Shown: piece after piece, positions 34,061 to 40,269 of the stretch
Position numbering within the stretch: the first letter of the stretch is position 1
Layout of the letters: each line of letters begins with the position of its first letter
From: an uncultured Porphyromonadaceae bacterium
GTDB lineage: Bacteria; Bacteroidota; Bacteroidia; Bacteroidales; Muribaculaceae
Length of the DNA stretch: 40,269 nt
Reading direction: 5' to 3'
Assembly: GCA_947073495.1 (NCBI GenBank)
Contig: CAMTMX010000022.1
Coordinates: 1-40,269, forward strand
The notes under the pieces: model-generated
What the model saw: only the letters and a program-made list of their open reading frames with translations
The model's database searches: none
What the model was told of the DNA's origin: nothing
Position numbers and translations under genes: made by a program

Positions 34061-34741
34061 TCTAAGTTGTTCCGCAATTTGTTTCATACCCTTTACGTTT
34101 GGATGTCCTGCGGTTTTATCAATATCTTTGAGTTGAATGTACGGTATGCTGTAATGGTTGCAAGCCTCGACAATGGAAGATGTGATTTCCGGTTTCAGTC
34201 CGTCGTTAATGATATAGACAATGTCTGTGTTCGGATATCTGTCTGCAACAAACGACAGCATGTATGCGAGAGCCGGACGGAATGATTTCAGTTGTTCAGG
34301 CGTCCAGTCTGACCAAACAAATTCACCGATAGGGGAATTAGCCCAGGAATCGTTGGTGGCACCGAAAATCAGAAGTAGATCCGGAGACCCGAGGTTGCTC
34401 ATGCGGGTAATGAAAGACCTGTCGGTGTAATCTTCTCCGTTGTAACCGGTGTTGCAGATTGTGGAACCGGAGAAAGAGTTGTTCTTTTCAAGGCGATATC
34501 CGTTTCCGGAGATAAACTGATGCCACCATGTCTGTTTCACATTGTCGACATCGGTAAGGTTAGGGTCCGGTCTATTAAAATACCACAAAGCGTTGCCTGA
34601 AGGCTCAACGAAATTTTCAAACGTGGAGTAGGAATCTCCGAGAATAGACACGCTCTTCCTGCTTTGAGAGAAAACGGGAAGAGAAACTGACAACACCACA
34701 ACCAATATTGTCATGGCTCTACGCATAAAATAGGGATACAT
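34040..34741 (-). CDS. SGNH/GDSL hydrolase (possible carbohydrate esterase)
   Basis: A 233-residue exported protein; an alternative ATG at 34726 also precedes the signal peptide (cleavage near PVFSQ). SGNH blocks: SILGDSYSTF with the catalytic Ser (block I), FSGSTICN (block II region), FGATND (block III, GxND), and AGHPN with the catalytic His near the C-terminus. Members of this broad family remove acetyl or other acyl groups from sugars or lipids. It lies alone between the GH3 end and the second SusCD operon, transcribed towards GH3, with a terminator upstream separating it from SusD. A role as an acetylxyloglucan esterase is attractive from context but not shown. Confidence 0.82.
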   Translation of the reverse strand: MYPYFMRRAMTILVVVLSVSLPVFSQSRKSVSILGDSYSTFENFVEPSGNALWYFNRPDPNLTDVDNVKQTWWHQFISGNGYRLEKNNSFSGSTICNTGYNGEDYTDRSFITRMSNLGSPDLLLIFGATNDSWANSPIGEFVWSDWTPEQLKSFRPALAYMLSFVADRYPNTDIVYIINDGLKPEITSSIVEACNHYSIPYIQLKDIDKTAGHPNVKGMKQIAEQLRQLAISN

Positions 34742-34782
34742 CTTTTTTTATGGTTTAAACAACTTCATTTGAATATCATTTA

Positions 34783-34790
34783 CAAATTTA
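34783..34790 (-). promoter_or_regulatory. Predicted -7 box of the SGNH gene
   Basis: Minus strand TAAATTTG matches TAnnTTTG, about 42 bp before the first ATG. No clear -33 element is seen. It lies after the SusCD terminator, where a separate promoter would be needed. Confidence 0.4.
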
Positions 34791-34824
34791 ATCTTTTTTA
34801 TTTAAGCAGACTAATATGAAAAAG

Positions 34825-34863
34825 AAAAAAGGAGAGAGGTATGAGTCACACACACCTCTCTCC
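34825..34863 (-). terminator. Terminator of the second SusC/SusD operon
   Basis: A perfect 10-bp inverted repeat (arms 34831-34840 and 34854-34863) is followed by six T on the minus strand. It lies 87 bp after the SusD stop codon. Confidence 0.85.
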
Positions 34864-34949
34864 AAACTGGTGAGAACCTGTCAAAATACTATTACTACTT
34901 TAACAAAGACAGGAACTCTACTTCTCAAATTAAATTTGCGTATGAGTGT

Positions 34950-36710
34950 TTATCTATTGTTGTCTGGAAGTTCATCCACGCTGATAGCCTTATTGTAGTT
35001 GAATTCGCTATTGGGGACAGAGATACGCCATCCGCATTTATCAGACGGAGCGAAATCTTTCGCGAGGTTATTCTGATAATTGCCTGAAGTAGGATCGTTC
35101 GCTCTCCATCCGTTGCGGTGCATAGTAGTGTTCCAACGCTTGTAGTCAAACCATGTGAAGCCTTCTCCCCACAACTCGACGTGACGGTAAGTTTTAAGTT
35201 TGGCGAGAAGTGCCTCTCCGGATTCTGTGCAGGTGAAATCAGGATCGCGATAGTCTTTATTGATAGCGATCAATATTTCACGTGCAGCGTTCTCATCACC
35301 GAGCATATATGCTGCCTCAGCTTCAAGATAAGCCATTTCGGAAGCACGCATGAATGGGAACTGGTTTGTTGCGAAGGTGTCTACGCCCCACCATTTGTAC
35401 TGAAGACCTGCCACGAGGTATGGCGCTGCATAATACGGACGGCATATTCCGTCGGGGAAAGCACTTGTCAAAGGCATTGAAGCATCGTTCCAATCCGGAA
35501 GGATTTCAGGGTCGCATGCGTAATCGTTGACAAAATCAACCATGCTTTGATTTTCGCTCGTATTGATTGTCACTGTTGATGCTGCCACTATAGTTGGGTC
35601 GAAGAATGAATCATCAGTCAGATTATGTTCGGCAGCGAGTTCCGGATGAAGTGCAAAGAATCCGGGTGCCATATACATCCCCTTGCGGCAGTCTGTTTGA
35701 GGAATAGCACGGTATAGATCGAAATCGATGCCGCAGCTGACACCCCAAGAATGTACAGTCCAACCGTTGCAGCCATATGTGCCGCCATGACCGTCGTAGT
35801 ACATACCCTCGCTCTGGAACCAAGTAGCCCACATATATTCCTCATTGGCGGTTATAAATCCTCCCTTGGAATATTGACGTGCTGACATGATTGGATAACC
35901 CTGGCGTGCTGCGCGCGCCTCGTCGCGCATTGTCTGATAGTCGAGCTTAATTGCAGCGGCTCTCGCTTTCAGTCCGTGTGCCACGTTTACATCAGGAGTC
36001 CAGATGAGTTGATCGCTGTAGGAGCTTCCGTTGAAAAGGGCGATAGCATCGTCAAGGTCTTTATAGATTTGAGTCATCACTTCTCCTGTGGTGGAGAAAG
36101 GAACGTCGATGTCAACACCGTTAAGACGGAGCACGACACCTGAATTTTCTGCACCATTGTTTGAATCTTGCCAACGGGGACCATATACCTGAAGCAATTT
36201 GGTATAGAAGTGTCCGCGGAGAGTGAGGCAGACAGCCTTGATGAAGTCTCTCTGTGCTATTTCGGCGTCGTCTGATACCGGAATATTGTCGATTCCGTCA
36301 AGCACCTGATTCGCGGCGCTGATCACACCATAGGCATATACCCACATATAGTTTGCCATCATTGAAGTCTGGCTTCGCATCTGAGTCCAGTCGGAAATGT
36401 TGGAGGCGTACACGTTCCAGATACGGTCGTGATATGTGTTGCCCGGAGCTTCTCCGTACATTATATTGTAATATGGTTCGCCGCATGTGTTGTTCCATCC
36501 GGGATAGTCGCGCATCTGGCGATACATTGAGCTGCATGCACCTTGCATTGCATAAAGAGCCCCGTCGAGAGTGGTTGCCACGTCAGCTTTAGAGATGCTT
36601 GTGATGGGAGCCTCCTCAAGATAATCGTCAGAGCAGGAGGTCATTGCCGGAATGACCGCGGAAACCGCAAGCATTCCTGCCATTGCTTTTACGAATATAT
36701 TCTTTTTCAT
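34950..36710 (-). CDS. SusD/RagB-family glycan-binding lipoprotein (pair 2)
   Basis: A 586-residue SusD-like lipoprotein (signal PAMTSC). Family marks: DDYLEEAPIT after the Cys, the helical region with GVISAANQVLDGID and FIKAVCLTLRGHFYTKLLQVYGPRW, HGLKARAAAIKLDY, and the C-terminal FPFMRASEMAYLEAEAAYML and YRHVELWGEGFTWFDYKRWN. It is clearly different in sequence from the SusD of pair 1. It lies 24 bp after its SusC partner and ends at a good terminator; no extra glycan-binding protein follows. Its ligand is unknown; it may take a different fragment of the same polysaccharide or a different glycan. Confidence 0.95.
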   Translation of the reverse strand: MKKNIFVKAMAGMLAVSAVIPAMTSCSDDYLEEAPITSISKADVATTLDGALYAMQGACSSMYRQMRDYPGWNNTCGEPYYNIMYGEAPGNTYHDRIWNVYASNISDWTQMRSQTSMMANYMWVYAYGVISAANQVLDGIDNIPVSDDAEIAQRDFIKAVCLTLRGHFYTKLLQVYGPRWQDSNNGAENSGVVLRLNGVDIDVPFSTTGEVMTQIYKDLDDAIALFNGSSYSDQLIWTPDVNVAHGLKARAAAIKLDYQTMRDEARAARQGYPIMSARQYSKGGFITANEEYMWATWFQSEGMYYDGHGGTYGCNGWTVHSWGVSCGIDFDLYRAIPQTDCRKGMYMAPGFFALHPELAAEHNLTDDSFFDPTIVAASTVTINTSENQSMVDFVNDYACDPEILPDWNDASMPLTSAFPDGICRPYYAAPYLVAGLQYKWWGVDTFATNQFPFMRASEMAYLEAEAAYMLGDENAAREILIAINKDYRDPDFTCTESGEALLAKLKTYRHVELWGEGFTWFDYKRWNTTMHRNGWRANDPTSGNYQNNLAKDFAPSDKCGWRISVPNSEFNYNKAISVDELPDNNR

Positions 36711-36734
36711 AACGTTTTTTCTTAAAAATGAATA

Positions 36735-39700
36735 TTAGAAACCTGCAGTGAGCTGGAATGAGAATACTCGAGCCTGCACAAAAGTGTCACCCTGTCCGCC
36801 AGAGAAGTTATACAACGGATTTATACCCTTACGGGATGTAGTTGTAAACACATTGTCGATAAACACGCCAAGATTGAGTTTTTTAAGCTTCATCGCGCTT
36901 GTCCATGCTTTGGGGAAATCGTAGCTCAGGTTGACGTTCTTGAGAGTAAGGTAGCTTGCGCTTGTGAGCCAACGGTCTGAACCTGCGTTATTATAGTTAG
37001 ACTGGTTGGTGTTGTTTGCCTGCGGCACTCCCTTGGTATCCACACGCTGAGAGAACGGGCTGTCTTCTGTCACTCCTGCCGGGGCTTCTGTCCAGCTTTT
37101 GAGAATATCCTTGTGGAATGTGTGGGCAGATGTAGATGTCATGGTTCCCATAAGTCCGGAATATCCGCTGTCATAGATTTTTCCGCCGAGCGAATAAGTG
37201 AAGAGCAAACCGAAGTTGATACCCTTCCAAGAGAGGCTTGTTCCAAAAGAACCATAGACTGTCGGAAGTGTTGAGCCGAAGAATTTTCTTGTAGCGTATG
37301 CAGTGTCGGTGGTATAAGGTTTGCCGTCGATCATTACAAGAGCTCCTGCTGCTTCAGCTTTCTTGAGGTTGTTGTCATACAGGTTCTTTGCATATTCTTC
37401 GTCCCATATCCAACGGAATCCGTCATCGGCACGTTTTTCCCATTCGTGGGCGCCTTCAAATTCGATTGCATAAAGCGAACGTCCGGTAAGACGGTCCACA
37501 CCTACCCAATCGTATGTGTACATTTCATAGCGGCTCTTGCCTTCGATAAGGGCGGGATTGCCGTATACGTTCTCATGGTTGGGGATTTTTACTACTTTGT
37601 TCTTGATGAAAGTAGCATCAGCATTTATTTTCCATGTGAGGTCCGGGGTGCGGATAATGTCACCGCCGATAGAAATTTCCCATCCTGTGTTACGCATGGT
37701 ACCCATGTTTCTGAGTACGGTAGTGGTTGTGCCTCCCCAATTGGATGCAAAAGAAGGTGGATTGCTGACCTTATAGAGGAGGTCTGCATTGTCTTTTAAG
37801 AAATATCCTACAGAGAAATACAATCTGTTGTTGAATAGGTTTCCTTCCAAAGCAAGGTCAAGAGTGTTGGTGCTTTCCCATTTCACATCGGGGGCTGCAA
37901 TTTGTCCGGGATAATATATCACTTGTCCTTCCGGAGTATAGCCGATTTTGTTATAAAGGCTCCAGTAAGCGTAATATCCGGCGGCGGCATCGCTGCCCAC
38001 GGTGCCGTATGCTGCACGCAGTTTCAGATAATCGACCCATGTGAGATTTTCCATGAATTTTTCTTTGCTGAGAATCCAGCTTGCACCCACACTCCAGAAT
38101 GTACCCCAGCGAGAATCTTTTGCAAATCGGGAAGTTCCGTCGCGACGTATTGAAGCTTCACCGAAATATGTTTGATTATAGTTATAGCGCGCGCGCCCAA
38201 GATATGATTCAGTCTTTACATTGTAAGCATCTGAATAATATGATTCGTTAGCGCTGAAATTGCTTAAAGTGTATACGCCCTCACGGATCATGCCTTTGTT
38301 GTTGACAGCATCATATACGTATGATTTGCTGTAGTTCTCGTGGTCAAGAAGCACGTCGATATGATGCATGCCGTAATCATGTGTCCAATTGAGTGTCTGG
38401 AAGAATGTGTGGCTGTAAGAACGCCAGGTAGAGAGAGAAAGACGACCTCCGACCGAGCCGTTGGCATCGCCTACTTCCGGATTGCTGAATGAGGTGGTTG
38501 TGCCATGGTCTCTCCACATGTTCCCTTTGACAGTGAGTTCGAATCCGTAAGGAAGCACTGCAGTGCCGTAGATTGAAGCATCAACCATAATTCCTCTGTA
38601 GCGTTCGAAGTCATGCTCCATCAGATAACCGGGATTAAATCTTGTCTGCGGGTAAGCAGCGTCGGTGTTCCAGATCGGTTTGCCGTTGTTATCGTGCATG
38701 ACGTTGCCGTTCTCGTCATGCTGATAATATGGGAGGGAGGGAGCCACATTTACCATTGCAAAGGGGTTTGACATGCTTCCCATGTCGAACTGATTACTGT
38801 TCTGGTTCTGATATGTGGCCATAATATTGGCACCGAACTTAAAGTAACTTACAGGGTTGTAGTTTGCGTTCATTCTTCCGTTGTATCGCTCAAACCCTGT
38901 GTTTTTTGTATAACCTTCCTCATTAAGATAGGAAATTGAAGTGAAGACGTTGTATTTCTCGCCTGCAGCTGTTGCGTTGAGGTTGTATTCCTGTCTGTAG
39001 CCTGTACGAGACATTGCGTCCCACCAGTCAAGATCGTTGAAACCCGGAAGGGGGGTTACTCCTGAACGAACCTTACCGTTGCTATCAAAAATTTCAGTGG
39101 GGTTTTTCCCATAGATATTGTAGACATTGTTATCACTATAAAATGCCTTTATTGCTTCAGTTGTGGCGTCAGCTTTCGACAGACTTGAGTTGGCGCTCAT
39201 ACGTCCGTATACACCTGCCTGAAGAGCAGTCTCCATATATTCGTTAAGCGATACACGGTCGTAGAATGGAAGACCACGTGTATACATACCCTGTTTTACT
39301 GAAAGGGTCACGTCGACAACTCCTACATTCTTGGCGCGTTTGGTTGTCACGAGGATGACACCGTTTGCACCTTTTGCACCATATAGGGCGCAGGAAGCCG
39401 CGTCTTTTAACACTGATATGCTTTCAACATCATTGGGGTTAATGTCTGCCATTCCTCCGGTAAAGACAACTCCGTCTACAACATACAAAGGTGATGTGAC
39501 ACCGTTGACTGTATTGATACCACGGATAAGGATAGATGGGTTGGAACCCGGAGATCCCGTAGAGTTGTAAACCTGCACGCCCGGGGCATTGCCTTCAAGA
39601 GCCGCGGTCACTGATGTCACCGGGCGCTTTTCGATATCGTCGGAATTGACAACCGCCACAGAACCGGTCAATGATTCTTTAGATGCAGTACCATAAGCTA

Positions 39701-40016
39701 CAACCACTACGTCGTCAAGACTTGTGGCAGACGATTTTAGCTTGATTGTCATGTTGTCTGACAAATCAACTTTCACAGTTGTGTAACCTACATAGGATAC
39801 CTGAATCTGATGGACATTGGAGGGCACTTTAATCAAAAATTTACCATCAATGTCTGTAGCGACACCTTGACCGCCACCGATTGGCAATATTGTCGCTCCA
39901 ATGAGAGGCTCATTGCTGTCTGCCTCAACTACTGTGCCATGATACGTACGTGTCTGGGCAATTGCAGACCAGCTACACGCTATCAGCACCATCATGATCA
40001 AAAACAATTTTCTCAT
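36735..40016 (-). CDS. SusC/RagA-family TonB-dependent outer-membrane transporter (pair 2)
   Basis: A 1093-residue SusC-like protein. Signal peptide (cleavage near SAIAQ), carboxypeptidase-regulatory-like domain (GTVVEADSNEPLIGATILPIGG...YVGYTTVKV), a TonB-box-like region (LDDVVVVAYGTASKE), a plug domain (ILIRGINTV, PLYVVDGVV, VESISVLKDAASCALYGAKGANGVILVTTK), and a long beta-barrel ending VFSFQLTAGF. It pairs with the SusD gene 24 bp downstream. It faces away from the window edge, with a 253-bp A+T-rich upstream region holding a 12-bp inverted repeat. Whether the HTCS in this window controls it cannot be told; no copy of the GGGTGTGAA motif is seen upstream. Confidence 0.95.
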   Translation of the reverse strand: MRKLFLIMMVLIACSWSAIAQTRTYHGTVVEADSNEPLIGATILPIGGGQGVATDIDGKFLIKVPSNVHQIQVSYVGYTTVKVDLSDNMTIKLKSSATSLDDVVVVAYGTASKESLTGSVAVVNSDDIEKRPVTSVTAALEGNAPGVQVYNSTGSPGSNPSILIRGINTVNGVTSPLYVVDGVVFTGGMADINPNDVESISVLKDAASCALYGAKGANGVILVTTKRAKNVGVVDVTLSVKQGMYTRGLPFYDRVSLNEYMETALQAGVYGRMSANSSLSKADATTEAIKAFYSDNNVYNIYGKNPTEIFDSNGKVRSGVTPLPGFNDLDWWDAMSRTGYRQEYNLNATAAGEKYNVFTSISYLNEEGYTKNTGFERYNGRMNANYNPVSYFKFGANIMATYQNQNSNQFDMGSMSNPFAMVNVAPSLPYYQHDENGNVMHDNNGKPIWNTDAAYPQTRFNPGYLMEHDFERYRGIMVDASIYGTAVLPYGFELTVKGNMWRDHGTTTSFSNPEVGDANGSVGGRLSLSTWRSYSHTFFQTLNWTHDYGMHHIDVLLDHENYSKSYVYDAVNNKGMIREGVYTLSNFSANESYYSDAYNVKTESYLGRARYNYNQTYFGEASIRRDGTSRFAKDSRWGTFWSVGASWILSKEKFMENLTWVDYLKLRAAYGTVGSDAAAGYYAYWSLYNKIGYTPEGQVIYYPGQIAAPDVKWESTNTLDLALEGNLFNNRLYFSVGYFLKDNADLLYKVSNPPSFASNWGGTTTTVLRNMGTMRNTGWEISIGGDIIRTPDLTWKINADATFIKNKVVKIPNHENVYGNPALIEGKSRYEMYTYDWVGVDRLTGRSLYAIEFEGAHEWEKRADDGFRWIWDEEYAKNLYDNNLKKAEAAGALVMIDGKPYTTDTAYATRKFFGSTLPTVYGSFGTSLSWKGINFGLLFTYSLGGKIYDSGYSGLMGTMTSTSAHTFHKDILKSWTEAPAGVTEDSPFSQRVDTKGVPQANNTNQSNYNNAGSDRWLTSASYLTLKNVNLSYDFPKAWTSAMKLKKLNLGVFIDNVFTTTSRKGINPLYNFSGGQGDTFVQARVFSFQLTAGF

Positions 40017-40032
40017 ACTTTAATAATTTTGA

Positions 40033-40066
40033 GATGAATTATTATAATGGAGATTAATAATTCATC
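40033..40066. promoter_or_regulatory. 12-bp inverted repeat upstream of the second SusC gene
   Basis: Perfect arms GATGAATTATTA (40033-40044) and its complement (40055-40066) with a 10-nt loop, 17 bp before the SusC start codon. It could be an operator, or an mRNA hairpin over the ribosome entry region. The rest of the upstream sequence to 40269 is A+T-rich; I found no TAnnTTTG box and no gene there. Confidence 0.55.
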
Positions 40067-40269
40067 GTCTCAAATCAAAGGTCATTGTTCAATGCAGCTA
40101 CTATATCGTTGATACTAAAATTTATTTGGATTTAAAATTAACTTTTTGACATAATAGTTTTATAACATTAAACATTTTCTAAATAAAATTTAAGAGAGTG
40201 TTTGAATTTAAATAGATTTTAATGTTCGACATGATTAAGCAACAGTTTGAGCGTGGCAAAATCAATCAT

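Noticed and set aside
34871..34890. Similarity of bases near 34872-34885 to the GTGTGAACCTGTCAC stretch near 21630
   Set aside because: Only a short imperfect match, located downstream of a terminator; most likely chance.
34816..34998. 60-codon open frame on the plus strand after the second SusD gene
   Set aside because: It runs through a terminator and the 3' end of SusD in antisense, with no recognisable protein features.
1..40269. CRISPR array, tRNA, rRNA or prophage structural genes
   Set aside because: No regularly spaced repeats with spacers, no cloverleaf-like or rRNA sequence, and no phage genes other than the lone KilA-N gene were seen.

Overview
The window is Bacteroidales chromosomal DNA. 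Supporting signs are SusC/SusD pairs, a one-protein hybrid two-component sensor/regulator, lipoproteins with Bacteroidetes-style signals, several TAnnTTTG-type -7 boxes and families found mainly in Bacteroidetes (DUF6057, DUF4369). Genus cannot be fixed by reading; a gut member of Muribaculaceae, Prevotellaceae or Bacteroidaceae is plausible. I saw no rRNA, tRNA, CRISPR array or transposase.

Layout. 1-647 (+) is the 3' end of an AAA-ATPase/PD-(D/E)XK protein. From about 13.86 kb down to 706 runs a leftward operon: a KilA-N gene, then three alternating pairs of a polytopic DUF6057 membrane protein and a beta-propeller (PD40) lipoprotein carrying a CxxCH motif, then a Rid/chorismatase-like protein, and last a GH5 endoglucanase. 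From 21.3 to 13.96 kb, also leftward, lie SusC, SusD, a putative surface glycan-binding lipoprotein with a duplicated domain, and a DUF4369 lipoprotein, with terminators after the third and fourth genes. From 21.8 to 33.9 kb (+) lie the hybrid sensor/regulator, a GH31 alpha-xylosidase with a PA14 insert, a GH2 beta-galactosidase and a GH3 beta-glucosidase. From 40.0 to 34.0 kb, leftward, lie a second SusC/SusD pair and an SGNH hydrolase.

How the genes work together. GH5 + GH31(PA14) + GH2 + GH3 with SusCD and the hybrid regulator matches the logic of a xyloglucan utilisation locus: surface endo-cleavage, SusCD import, then periplasmic removal of galactose, xylose and glucose. The SGNH protein could remove acetyl groups. 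The substrate is inferred from family combination only.

Two things stand out. First, three tandem DUF6057/CxxCH-propeller pairs of unknown function are co-transcribed with the endoglucanase; the CxxCH is kept at residues 170-178 in all three, suggesting a covalently bound haem or redox module tied to glycan use. Second, the KilA-N gene is inserted at the head of this operon between two perfect 61-bp direct repeats. Each repeat holds the leader and first 12 codons of the first DUF6057 gene, so the target gene was rebuilt intact behind the insert, while the native promoter now lies immediately upstream of the outer repeat copy.
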